Source of the DNA: Helichrysum umbraculigerum
Taxonomy: Eukaryota > Streptophyta > Magnoliopsida > Asterales > Asteraceae
DNA: 64,000 nucleotides
NCBI GenBank assembly: GCA_949592205.1
Contig: CATIUR010000001.1
Coordinates: 1,626,001-1,690,000 of the forward strand
Direction of reading: 5' to 3'
This document shows positions 32,891-43,771 of this stretch, in pieces. The position numbers and the translations under genes were made by a program. How positions within the stretch are numbered: the stretch's first letter is position 1; every line of letters starts with the position of its first letter. Under the pieces are notes generated by a model, which ran no database searches, was not told the DNA's origin, and was given only the letters and a program-made list of their open reading frames with translations.

Positions 32891-33518
32891 AGAACTCAAG
32901 ATTTTCAAGATCAATAAACAAGATTTTCAAGAACTTATGTGTTTATTATTATGTGTTATTTGTGTTAAATGATATGTGAAATGTGTTATTTGCCTAATTG
33001 TGTTACGTGTTAAATGCTATTCTGTGATATTATTATTTGTTGATATTGTTGCGAGAACTGTGTAGATCGAGAAACTAGGTCAAGAATCACCACACTCGAA
33101 ATACCGCTCACTTTGGAGAATTCCAAGAAATCAGGATCGTACACAGAGTGTACACTTAGCATAGAATTATGCTCACAAAGATTTACTCTTTCAACTAAAC
33201 CTATGAACTCACCAGCTTATCGCTGACGTGGTTTAGTATGCATTTCAGGTACTGCGTTGGTAGGATCGGCCCGTCAGGATCCTAGCTCGAGTCGCATGTT
33301 TTCAACAACTAGATTTCTTGCATAACTTTTGTACTACAATTATGTAATGAAATTATTTTGCGAACTCGCAACTTGTATACACTTTTATTTTGGAAATGTA
33401 TAACTATTTTCAAACGTCTCATTTAGAGTCGTTCATTATTTACCTTTGTGCTTCTGATATTTGATTTGGTAACACCCGACCCGATCGCTTCCGCAACCCA
33501 AAATTTGAGGGTGTTACA

Positions 33519-33732
33519 GGCTCAAACCAATAGCACCTTCCGTGCCCCTGAAGTATAGTGGTTTACAGCTCAGAAAGTCCTTATAGGAGCAGGGTCTGGG
33601 TGGTGGAGCATTGTTGGCTGTGTCCTCGCTACTGGGTGGTGGTGTTCGGGCAGCCAAGGCTTGGGTCACACTGCGGGCAATCAGTCCCGCGATCTCAGCT
33701 TCACTAAGGGTGATTTGTCGGCAAGGAGGCAT
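33519..33732 (-). pseudogene. Tekay-2 gag N-terminus
   Basis: The frame begins MPPCRQITLSEAEIAGLIA at 33732, matching the start of the Tekay-3 and TG1 gags, and runs to GTEGAIGL, where LTR-D interrupts it. It continues at 30999 with the WIERIESVFSLC segment. No lesion is visible in this short piece. Confidence 0.85.
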
Positions 33733-34036
33733 GATGCTGAGCAAGAAAGAACAAGGAAAGGAAGTGAGATACTAGTCCGAAATTCATGATATATCGCCAC
33801 AGATGTACATATATAAAATGGTAATATACAACATCTCAAGGTAAAAATCAATAACGTGAGATAATTAATAGAAATCGTCAATTGATATTTCGAAGCCAAA
33901 TGATTACAGACGATTTTTGAGTCACAAGTTTCAAAAGTTACAGACTTAGATGTTCTACAAAAGTACCGGGAATTGTTATATCCGGTCGAATAACCTAAAT
34001 CCTACGAAGCATAAAAGAGTACAGGGTCAGTCTAAG

Positions 34037-34531
34037 CTAATTCCGGCGTAGATTGAGTTGCGGCAGCAGTGCGTTGAGATGGTCCACAGACTCTGCAAGC
34101 CTGTTGGCCGTTCGGAGAGCGTCCCCGGTTTCCCTCAGACGTGTCTCGCACTCGCGCAGCCTCGATTGTAATGCAGCGATTTCATTTCGGTTGCCAATCA
34201 CTTGGTTGTGGACAACCTCCATGGTTTCGACTGTTCCTTCCACCTGATTTTGAAGAGTGTTCATGTTGTTAACAGTGTGATCGTGATCTTCGGAGACTTG
34301 CTCGATTCGTTCCATTGTTGTAAGTCTCTAGAGCTCACGGGTCTCTTGCAGCTCAATATCCATCTCGTGGATTTGTTGGTCGTGATGGTGTACTCTAGCG
34401 GCTAAGTCCGGTAGAGTGAAATGAGTGGGGTACGGGCTAGCTCGAGGCGACGCGGTGTCCCTCCTAGCCACTCTCAGGTTTCGCGATCCATGTGGATAAG
34501 AGCGAGAGGAGCTGGGTGGTGTATTTGCCAT
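34037..34531 (-). pseudogene. Tekay-2 upstream ORF (ORF0) with coiled coil, one stop
   Basis: The frame from ATG at 34531 (MANTPPSSSRS) to the stop at 34037 is broken by one in-frame TAG at 34328-34330; both halves are in the same phase. The N-terminal part is Ser/Pro/Arg-rich. The C-terminal part (from MERIEQ) is a heptad-rich coiled coil (about 30-164). At about 164 codons it matches the size and place of the Tekay-1 ORF0, but I see no clear sequence similarity. The coiled coil resembles in kind that of TG1 ORF2 (60701-61339). Confidence 0.55.
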
Positions 34532-34758
34532 TCTGAGACAAATGTTAGCAAAAGTGAGACCCATATTCATAAAATACATATATAATATAGTCTAAGACTG
34601 TAACGAGGCCTATCTATGTATACTTAGTATCCCATAATAGCCTATTGGGTGTCTAGCACAGACTTGTTTGAGTCCCGGTTCTCTCGAGGTCAGAGTCAAC
34701 TAGTGTATTCCTGTTCGACATGATCATTTCAGACCTTACATCATCTTTCTTTAATTGT

Positions 34759-34779
34759 ACATAGTTGATCAGGCTATGT
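34759..34779 (-). promoter_or_regulatory. Kissing-loop-like leader hairpin (Tekay-2)
   Basis: This is the same 6-bp stem and 9-nt TGATCA-containing loop as in Tekay-1 (12847-12867). It is preserved although this element's coding region has decayed. Confidence 0.6.
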
Positions 34780-34892
34780 TAAATTAAAGTCGTATGCTGT
34801 AATTTCTGAACCAGTCATGCCTAATAAGGAAATACTGCCTAACGGTCATAGTCTAGGCCCACTAAATGCAACCTAGTTCACTATAACCTTAG

Positions 34893-34904
34893 GCTCTGAT
34901 ACCA
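34893..34904 (-). other. Primer-binding site of Tekay-2
   Basis: On the minus strand this reads TGGTATCAGAGC, complementary to the initiator tRNA-Met 3' end, three bases from the LTR boundary. Confidence 0.92.
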
Positions 34905-34907
34905 ATC

Positions 34908-37418
34908 TGTGACACCCCCAAATTTAATGATTTGCGGAAGCTCGATTTGGGTGTCACTAATCAATATACACAGCACATAAGATATATAATGAACGACCAC
35001 TATATGCGTCGTTTTAAACTTGTATTAATAAAGTAAACGTTTACATCAAAAATAATGTTACATTAGCTCGGTTCCTGAAATTGAGAGATTACATAGCATA
35101 ATTACTTTTACAAAATATAATAATGCAATCAAATCTCTAGTTGTATGTATGATGACTCGAGCTAAAAGTTCCTGCCTATGCAGCCAACCTACTGCTGGGT
35201 ACCTGTGATAAATACTAAAATGGGTTAGCGAAAACGCTGGTGAGCTCACAGGTTTGTATGTCAATGTATAGTTGTATGAACCGCAAGATTTATATTGAAT
35301 TTAAAATGCAATTAAGCAAAATAAAAGTTATACAATCCATGAGAACATAGTCTGAGCTTAACTTGAGCGCTAGGTCCAATTAAGGAAACCTAACTGGTTT
35401 GCCTCCTACGAGTGTCTAATCCACACTCGTCTTCCCAAATGCTAATACATCCGTTTGACCGGTTAGTGCGTGCTAACCCGGATGAGGATTGTCAATCCCA
35501 TATGATATCATATACTAACATTCACGCTAAAATATTAGAGACTATGCTATAGAGGACTTTAAATTGATTAGCTTGAAACTCATGTAGTATTTGAAGGTTG
35601 GTACTTGCGTTCTACTTGTAAAACAAAATAGAGTAGTAATATCACACCCCTAGTTGTAAAATAGTGAAAATGGGGCCATGAAACTCACCTGAGTCTTGAA
35701 GTGTTTAATTTAATAAACTTGAAGTAATTAGCTGTGAATCGATGTTAAAGACTTGAAACCTGAATGTGTTCACGACACTTGATTGTTATTAATTGTACCG
35801 GTATCTCGAAAGACTACCTTTGTAGTTGTTATACAACTATCTATATATATGTCCAAATTACTACGATTTGGTTGATTGTTTCATTACAAGTTACTACGAC
35901 TTGTTTGATTGAATTGATACAAGTTACAACGACTTGTTTGATTGAATTGATACAAGTTACAACGACTTGTTTGATTTTGAAATATGTTTTGAAAACACGT
36001 ACGGCCCGTTGGTGATGGACTTGAAATAATAAACTTTAAGCATTATTATCATGTTATTGATGTTTTGCACTTACAAGTGTGTTCCAATGTGTTTCATAAG
36101 TCGTATCGTATAAGGGTTTGAGGTTATATAAGTTCGACACTTAGTGAAATTTTAGTTTGAAAATCTGCTGTTTTATGCGACACAATCATGCGACACAAAT
36201 GTTTGCCATGCGACACAAGGGCTATGTCGCATAGAAATGCGACACAAGATCTATACGACACAAGGATTGTGTCGCATAGATGCGAGATGCTGATTCAACA
36301 GCGACATAGTGATTGTGTCGTATGAAGTTTGCGACCTAAGATGCGACACAATGTTGTGTCGTAAAGGGTACGACACAAAAGGATTTATACGACACAAGGT
36401 ACGACATAACAGGCAAAATACGACACTAAATGCGACACAAGGCTTGTGTCGCATTGAAGAACACCAGCCCAGAAGGTCCGGCTGTCAAGATTTTTCCGGC
36501 CAAAAACCCAATTCAAACCCGTTTTTAAGCTGTAAAACCTTGTTATCTTCATATCTTTGGACATATACATGTTATATAACTCATAAATATGTAAAAACAA
36601 GCTAAAACGAGAGGTTTCGAGAATTTGTCGGAAACTTACGCGGTGCCGGATTGAAAATCCAAAAAGATAGGATTGTAGATCGTAGCGTGGTGGTTCCGTT
36701 TTTGTAAAAATTCTTGATGATTTGATGACGATTTAGGGTGTTATTTGGTGATTTTGTTTGTAAATGGGTGGTGGGGTTTTGAGAGTGAATGGAGGAAGAG
36801 AGAGATGTGGGGATGTTGATAATGAAAAAAAAAAAAATAGAAATCTCCATTTTTGGAGAGGAAGGGGCCGGCCCACATGGGGCCCACCCATGTGTGGTTA
36901 GCTCCAAATTTCGTTCCCGCGTATTCGCGCTTCGTGCGGAGTTCGTTCCCCCGATCGTTTAAACGTTAAATATTTATTTATACGCGTTTTAAAATATCAA
37001 TAGTTCTTCGATATTTTCGTTGAAGTATTTTATAAAATACTTTATAGTTGCGTTATAACATTTAATCCTTAAGCTTGTTTCGTTTTGTCGGTCGATCGGG
37101 TCTTCGTGGAGTTCGGTAACGTTTTAATTAAAAACGTACGTGTTTGCTATATTATCATCATAATATAAAGTGGTAATTTGTGTAATTAAATTATTCCACA
37201 TAATTTAATAATTGATTCACCAACGTCCGCATGTAATTGACCGAAATACATTCGGTTTGAAACTCGTACGATTTAGACAAACCGCATAATTGTATGGATA
37301 TATATATTCAACAATATATATAATAATTGATACATTAATTAACCTAACACCGAACTAATTACATGTATTAAAATTTGATTAGGCACTAAATTCTAGTCCT
37401 AAATTGACGGGTGTCACA
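34908..37418 (-). repeat. Tekay-2 5' LTR
   Basis: This 2511-bp LTR is TGTGACACCCCCAAATTT...GACGGGTGTCACA on the plus strand. It contains the GCGACACAA array at about 36175-36455 and, in minus-strand sense, the GTAAGTTTCCG (near 36640), CAG/GTGAGT (near 35691) and CAG/GTACC (near 35208) sites. Its flanks belong to the same LTR family as Tekay-3 (51503-53939), but its array is different. Confidence 0.93.
36175..36455. repeat. GCGACACAA / TTGTGTCGC array in the Tekay-2 LTR
   Basis: About 14 sites of TGCGACACAA, TACGACACAA or the inverse TTGTGTCGCA or TTGTGTCGTA occur. Several opposed pairs would form hairpins. The copy in the other LTR is at about 8633-8913. Confidence 0.85.
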
Positions 37419-37419
37419 A

Positions 37420-37803
37420 GTATAGCGTCACTTCGTGCGTCACTTAAGTGACGCATTGAGTGTCGCTAAAAGCCCTAATTTTGCGTCACTTGCCTAAGTG
37501 CCGCATAAAACCCTTTTTTTTCGAAACTTGCCTAAGTGTCGCAAATTCAATACCCGTCACTATAAATCGACACTTATAGCGTCACTTGTTTAAGTGACGC
37601 CTATAATCGAGAACAGATTCCATCCGTCACTAACCTTAGTGACTCATGACCTTTATACCGACACTTACAACCGACACTTCCTTAAGTGTCGCCCTCTATG
37701 CGTCACTTGCACAAGTGACGCCATTAGATCAGAGTCCGTCATTTCATGTGACACTTCCTAAGTGTCGCCTAAACTCTTGCGTGTCGCTATAAGTGACGCT
37801 ATA
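37420..37803. repeat. GCGTCACTT/AAGTGACGC and GTGTCGC array in LTR-E
   Basis: About 20 sites alternate between GCGTCACTT, AAGTGACGC, AAGTGTCGC and CGACACTT. Several pairs are perfect short palindromes, for example CACTTAAGTG near 37440. Tekay-2 inserted inside this array. Confidence 0.8.
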
Positions 37804-37956
37804 GACAGAATGTTTGCAACTCGTTTTTACTAAGTGTCGAGACCTAAATTTTATCACTTGATTTCACCCAAATTCAAGTCCAGATGCGTTTTTCACCAAA
37901 GCAATTTAGTAGAAATAAAATTTTTTCGAGCTGACTTGACATCTCGACCCCAACCA

Positions 37957-38040
37957 GGGGCCAGCCCCTTGGACCCCGCTAGGGGTTGCCACCCCTGGAA
38001 CCCCGCTAACCAGGGGCGCTGCCCCCGGACCCCCGTCACC
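37957..38040 (+). repeat. GC-rich CCCC/GGGG stem-loop block
   Basis: Repeated units such as TTGGACCCCGCTAGGGG and GGAACCCCGCTAACCAGGGG stand out from the AT-rich surroundings and can pair locally. Confidence 0.6.
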
Positions 38041-39148
38041 TAAAAGTTTGTAAACACTTTTTAAGTACAACACTTCAAAATCAAAATAATAATGTTGAAA
38101 ATTATTATTACAAACAATCACCAACGGGCCGTACACACTTTCTAAACACAAGTTAATCAACCAAATCATAGTAATTTGGACAAGTCAATCAACCAAATGG
38201 GGATAATTTGGACATTATAGCTGAACGAACAACTACAAAGGTAGTCTTTTAAGATACATATTCAATTAATAACCATCGCGCGTATTGGACGCCCTCAGGT
38301 TACAATTCTTCGGACATCAATTCACAGCTAATCAATTCAAGTTATTTCGATAAACACTCAAGGCTCAGGTGAGTCTCATGGCCCCTATTTTACTGCTTTT
38401 CAATTAGGGGTGTGATATTATTGCTCGTTTTGTTTTACAAGTTGAACGCAAGTACAAATCAAATCAAATACTACATGAGTTTCAAGCTAATCAATTTAAA
38501 GCCCTCCATAGCATAGTCTGGTAATACGTAGTAGCGTGAATGTTAGTATATGATATCATATAGGATTGACTATCCTCGTCCGGGTTAGCACGCACTAACT
38601 GGTCAAACGGACATATTAGCATTTGGGAAGACGAGTGTAGATTAGGCACTCGTAGGAGGCACCTCAGTTGGGTTTCCTTAACTGGACCTGACACTCAAGT
38701 TAAGCTCAGACTATGTGCTCATGGTTGTATAACTTTTATTTTGCTCAATTGCACTTTAAATTCAATTATAAATCTTGCGGTTCATACAATTATGTGTTGA
38801 CATACAAACCTGTGAGCTCACCAACGTTTCGCTGACCTATTTTAGCATGTATCACAGGTAACCAGCAGTAGGTTGGACTGCTCAATCAGGATCAATTAGC
38901 TCGAGTCAGCATGCAAACAATCAGAGATTTAGCTGCATTATTATATTTTGTATAGATTAATTATGTACTTAAATCTCTCAATTTCAACCAAGCTAATGTA
39001 ACTATATTTTGATGTAAACTTTGATTTTATCAATACAAGTTGTAAAACGACGCATATAGAGTCGTTCATTATATCTTATGTGCTATGATTATTGATTAGT
39101 CGCGCCCCGACCCGAACCGCTTCCGCATCATAATTTGGGGGTGCGACA

Positions 39149-41127
39149 TTATCATGACCAACTCTCATAGGTGTCTGCAACTCAAAGAACATTAGAGAAC
39201 TTACATCTGACATGCTAACTTGTACTTATTCCACATACTTGATTGCATCCAATAACGTATATCATTAGGGTGGTGATATTTCCATCACTGATTTTGATAA
39301 ATCCACCATATTTATCCATTAACAGCTTGTACTAGTACACATGATCAATGCAGAATTATGGTAGATTTATCAAAAAGAGTGGTGAAAACATCATCACCCA
39401 TATCATTATCATTACTCTCTCTAAAGCCAAGCTTTTAACTCATTTATTTCATCATTGCTAACTCTATGATATTTGCAATTATAACATGCATCTAATCTTA
39501 TCTTAAACCCTTATAAAGTGTTTCTAACTTTTTCCATTTAACACCTTAGTTTTGAAAATGCAATTTTACAATTTACTCCTCTTAATCACTAAACAAATTA
39601 TGGAATGTAACATCAATCAAATGTTTTCTAAAAAGTGTATGCTATTTAATTATTAGATATCCACCGATTTAGAAGTTGGATTTGCACAATCATAATCAAA
39701 ATGATTTGAGATTATCCTATGCAAATTAGTACCCTGATTTAAAAAATAATGTCATATTTGAACATATCTTTACTGGTAGTTGGTAGGTTTTTTTATTGAT
39801 GATATTTCTACCATCCAATTTAATAGATCCACCAAAAGTACGTATTAACTGGTTGTACAATACAATTAGTTAATGCACATGTTTGTTGTATTTATCAAAT
39901 TGGATGGTGGAAATATCACCACCTTTTATTTAGCTGCAACAAATCTTGTAGCGATTTCATAATATTATGTCATATCTCTATGATTTAAGACATGTACACA
40001 TCAATCATACAACGGTGAATCACATTTCCTTTTGACATATTTAAAAATCTTCTTCGCCGCATAAGCGTGGATACCTACTACTTTTATAATATTGACTGAA
40101 AACCTAAAGAACAAATATCACATGAGCTACAAGCAGTACAATTGTCAATATATCGAATATATCATTTATTTAGTAACTTCAATTCTTCAACCTCGTATCC
40201 AATTGTTACATGAAATGTACGTCAAATTAAATCACAAATGTTTCTACCCGAATCAACTTTCAACACAAAACTGATCCTTCCATGATATTTAGTATAAACT
40301 CTAGCAGAAATATAATAAACAAATAAACATAACAAATTTACAAAATGCTTATAGCTTTTCCCAGGTTCGCACTTCTGTCATTTTCACTGCAGTCTTTCAC
40401 ATCGCCTCCTATACCACAAACGAACAACAATTGAATACATCGCATAACATTTAGTTAAGAAACCTTTGTTACTGTCATTATAGGATAAAGCCCTTTCACT
40501 TTGCAAGAATGAATGTGTGTGGATCAATAACAAAGTGTAGTGTCAGAATGGTTTGCAAATTTAATGGTATTTCAACTTTAGTCCACAAACACTATAACGA
40601 GGAAAATAAGCATATCATCGTATCAAGATTGACATATATGGGTCAGCAATGACATAAAAGATTAACGCGGGTTTAATCCTCAAATTTCATCGAGTCAGTA
40701 GCAGTACATTACATAAATAAGATGATTTGGTGCCCAAACTACAGTTTTCTTGTGCCGAGATCGTATATTGGTAGAGGTGGCAAATTCAAACTATATTACT
40801 TATAAATCGGTCAACTCGGGTTAACTTTTATCTTTAACAAGTCAAACAGGTAACCAAAGTTAGCTTAAAAGAAGATTAATGAAACCGTGTTAAACTCGCC
40901 CAAATTGTATGTTTCATACCTTAAACTTCCTAAACCATTTTATTCACAAAAACGATATTTTTTTTTGCAATAATTCAAGTTTAAAGATCATATATGACCA
41001 ACTAAATATTATTTAAGAAAAAAGATTGAATAAAAGGTGCTAACCTTAGAAAACAGAACTGATGCATTATAACACATTCGAAACAGATTGAACTTCAGGA
41101 ATAAAACATAGAAGAACACTGACCTGG
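39149..41127. other. Intergenic host DNA with two MITE-like inverted repeats
   Basis: I see no gene. Two related short inverted-repeat units are present. One, at about 39268-39400, starts GGGTGGTGATATTTCC and ends GATGATGTTTTCACC-like on the other strand. The other, at about 39795-39930, has arms around GATGATATTTCTACCATCC and the inverse GGATGGTGGAAATATC. TSDs are unclear. A spliced 3' UTR exon of the neighbouring minus-strand gene may lie at about 40300-40408. A GAGGTGGCAAAT motif near 40776 resembles hAT-type ends, a weak match. Confidence 0.55.
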
Positions 41128-42810
41128 TCAACACGTATTTATGCCATCCTTGCAGTCACTGGTTAAGTTGTAGAACGTCTCAACTTGTGTCTTTGCCCTG
41201 TAAAGCACCTCGGTATCAACCGCAACTCGCATATACCCATCAAACTCAACAGGCTTTCCATTTAAAATACTTGTCTCATTATACCATTCACTTGTATTTC
41301 CCCATAATTCTTTATAATCATCAAGCAAATGAACCTTGTAATGAGATCTTAATCTATCAAAGTAATTATAAAATGGCTCGTTGGTGGCCACATACAGGTT
41401 CCTCCATGGCTGGATAACACCTTGAAGCTTTGCAAGCAAAGCATCGGGAGATGTATCTTCATCAAGATGAGGCCACATCTCTTTATTTTGAGCCTTTTCT
41501 CCTCGAATTACATGAACAGCATCAAAATCCCAGTCCATCTGCCCGCTGATTTCTGAAACTATGTTCATCAGTCTTTTCGACTTCCACAGTGCCTGCCATG
41601 GCCTCTGAATGTAATTTGCTGCTCTACTTTCACAAACTCTGTACCAATAATTCTCGGGCTCGGGTGTATCAAACTGCCTCCAAATGATTGTACTCTTATC
41701 TTTCTTTAACTGCATTGGTGTGACCTTATATGTCGGAACCTTTCTAACTGGGATTTTCTTTTTATGATTCTTCTCCCATCTTTTCCAATCTTTAAGGAAC
41801 TCTTCTTCCTCCACTATCGAAGCCGTTTCTTTCAAATGTTCAAAATCAAAATAAAATCTGAAGTCCTTCCCTTCTTCATCTTTATTGCTTGAGGTATAAG
41901 TTGATGCCAAACAAACACTCAAATCCATAACGAATGTACGATTCAAATACTGAGCTTCACCAAGAGCACACAAGAAGCTCCAAATATAATGATTCATATT
42001 CTTACAGTAATCCCCTCCACGTGAATAATACAAATACTTCCCGTTCCTAAAAGCAGGATCTGAACCCAAAACCGGGATCGTATCATTGATCTCATCATCA
42101 CGGTAAGCCGGAGAAACCCTAGGCCTCTCACCACTTCTAGTACCATTGAATCTACTCCTAGGACGACGTGCATTCACACCCGAATGCCATCCTTTCGCCC
42201 CTACTATTTTATAAGCACAAGTATCCGTATACCCAATCGTAAACCTCCTAAAATCTCTATACCTCCTCCATGACTTCTCTTTCCTATTCCTGAACCTCCA
42301 CGACACATCACACTCATTCGGATTCACACCATTCACTGGCAATTGATACTCTAGAAACACAATCGACTTAAAATGTTTCAAATTAAACCTCTTAATAGCC
42401 ATCAAAACACCTCTATCGGAACAGTTGACCAATCTAGAATCATCACAACTACCCGAACTCAAGCTCGAATTGACAGCATTGTCTTCCGATTTCACGATAA
42501 TCGCATCGTTTTGCAAATCACTAGCCTCAGCATCAGCCTCAGTAGGGGCTGCAGCTGGACTCATAGCAACCATCCCAAGGTCCTCCCCGGTTTTTAGAAC
42601 CGAGGTATCGATTTGGAAAGTAGCATTTTCGACATTAGTAAAAACCCTAGTCAAGGCTCTAGATGATTCCCATGGATCAGGTGGTTGGTATGTGATTGCA
42701 ATTACAGTAATTACAAGAACAGTAAATACAAATACAGAGAAACAAACATTACTAATGAGTTTAATTAGGTTTTGCCCAATCGGATCTGTTGTAGAATTGG
42801 CTTCTTTCAT
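41128..42810 (-). CDS. SUB1/At4g12700-type type II membrane protein (O-fucosyltransferase-like)
   Basis: This single-exon gene encodes 560 aa. A short cytosolic N-terminus is followed by one membrane segment (about residues 18-42), an acidic stem (about 45-125) and a large lumenal domain, the usual layout of Golgi glycosyltransferases. The stretches DPAFRNGKYLYYSRGGDYC, WSFLCALGEAQYLNRTFVMD and FRFYFDFEHLKETASIVEE recall the Arabidopsis family of SUB1 (a Ca-binding protein in cryptochrome/phytochrome signalling) and At4g12700/At2g04280. N-glycosylation sites (NRT, NTS, NET, NLT) fit a lumenal domain. A possible 3' UTR intron begins four bases after the stop (CCAG/GTCAGT) and could end near 40409. 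No lesions are seen. The family call is from memory. Confidence 0.7.
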   Translation of the reverse strand: MKEANSTTDPIGQNLIKLISNVCFSVFVFTVLVITVIAITYQPPDPWESSRALTRVFTNVENATFQIDTSVLKTGEDLGMVAMSPAAAPTEADAEASDLQNDAIIVKSEDNAVNSSLSSGSCDDSRLVNCSDRGVLMAIKRFNLKHFKSIVFLEYQLPVNGVNPNECDVSWRFRNRKEKSWRRYRDFRRFTIGYTDTCAYKIVGAKGWHSGVNARRPRSRFNGTRSGERPRVSPAYRDDEINDTIPVLGSDPAFRNGKYLYYSRGGDYCKNMNHYIWSFLCALGEAQYLNRTFVMDLSVCLASTYTSSNKDEEGKDFRFYFDFEHLKETASIVEEEEFLKDWKRWEKNHKKKIPVRKVPTYKVTPMQLKKDKSTIIWRQFDTPEPENYWYRVCESRAANYIQRPWQALWKSKRLMNIVSEISGQMDWDFDAVHVIRGEKAQNKEMWPHLDEDTSPDALLAKLQGVIQPWRNLYVATNEPFYNYFDRLRSHYKVHLLDDYKELWGNTSEWYNETSILNGKPVEFDGYMRVAVDTEVLYRAKTQVETFYNLTSDCKDGINTC

Positions 42811-43771
42811 TTATTTATATATCATACAAAATGCAATAAACAGATTCAACATATATAAAATCAGATGATGATTTAGGAAGTGAATTACCGTAGATCTGAA
42901 ATGGAGGTTAGATGTAGTTATGGGATCTATAATGGTTATAGAAGGATCTTGTAGTATGAGTGTGACTGAAACAGGGGAGACAAAGATATTGCACCGACTG
43001 GTTATTTAGTTGGAATTTGGAAAAGAAAAAGGAAATGCAAATCAAAGCCAACTCAAGTCCACAAAGACAAAAGTCCAAGGCAAGTGATGAACAAATATTT
43101 ACAATGTAACCTTCAACTATTATAGTGTGTACATCTAAGACCCAACTCTTTTTTTCACCTTTTGTTTTCATAATGCTAGTTACGTTAACTTAATATAAGA
43201 ATTTCATATACTTTTTTGTTAAGTTGTGTAACATCAAATATATCCAACTTCATTTCATATTAAAATAAAGATAAAAAAATACTTGGTATTTTTTGACACC
43301 ACAATTGCGATCCAAAATTTCAAACAAAATTCCTGTTTAGGGGTGACAATGGGCAAAAAATCCACGACCCGCAATATCTCTCTCGTCATGGGTGAGTAAA
43401 CCCGTTAAATTTTACTTGCGGGCACGCGATATCATTCAAAACATGTCCCATCGACGTATCACGGGGGGTCGTGGATATGCATTATCTTTATAGTTGTTAC
43501 ATATAATAGGATAATTTATCATAAAAACTATACATCACTTATAATTGACAAACCAAGTAATGTTTCATGTCTTTAATGTAACTAATAGTACAACAATATT
43601 GATAAAATGTATCAACTAGATTCAATCACTTAGTTATTTGTTCGCAAGTTTCAAGTTTGAAAAAGCTACTTCATTAATGTCGAAAATGAGGTTTATAGTC
43701 ATAAAAATGGTTATTAATTACTTGTTAGAGTATAAAGTTTAACTTATTTGAAAGTTTTGATGGTTATTTTT
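42811..43771. other. Intergenic region, promoter side of the SUB1-like gene
   Basis: I see no ORF or RNA gene. A fragment at about 43339-43480 (GGGGTGACAATGGGC with GCGGG-type motifs) looks like the end of a DNA transposon relic, with low certainty. Confidence 0.4.

Larger units (their letters stand above)
31000..33518 (+). mobile_element. Solo LTR (LTR-D), Tekay-like
   Basis: This 2519-bp sequence begins TGTAACAACCGGTC and ends TTTGAGGGTGTTACA, with the perfect TSD GGCTC (30995-30999, 33519-33523) and no internal region. Its sense is plus, opposite to Tekay-2, judged from the conserved CAG/GTGAGT (near 32291) and TTTCAG/GTACT (near 33249) sites. It contains a pyrimidine/CCA-rich tract (31440-31660), a GCGAAACTC array (31800-32035) and an AAGAAAC-rich stretch (32590-32830). 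It interrupts the Tekay-2 gag. Confidence 0.92.
7900..37418 (-). mobile_element. Tekay-2, old nested Ty3/gypsy chromovirus
   Basis: This composite minus-strand element consists of a 3' LTR remnant (7900-9878), PPT, pol/gag pieces (9913-10336, 20915-22477, 28834-30999, 33519-33732), an upstream ORF, PBS and 5' LTR (34908-37418). Four younger insertions interrupt it. By eye the two LTRs differ at roughly 17 sites plus small indels over about 2 kb, against two differences for Tekay-1, so it is older, as the nesting requires. The coding pieces carry several stops and frameshifts. It inserted into LTR-E; the right TSD copy is probably AGTAT at 37419-37423. Confidence 0.88.
37419..39148 (+). mobile_element. 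LTR-E, truncated old Tekay-like solo LTR
   Basis: This is the 3' part of a plus-sense LTR ending TTTGGGGGTGCGACA at 39148. No PBS follows, so it looks like a solo LTR, and its 5' part was displaced to the left of the window when Tekay-2 inserted. Markers are a GTGACGC/GTGTCGC array (37420-37803), a GC-rich block (37957-38040), CTCAG/GTTAC (near 38297), CTCAG/GTGAGT (near 38368) and CACAG/GTAAC (near 38858). Its right half is in the same family as Tekay-3. Confidence 0.85.
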
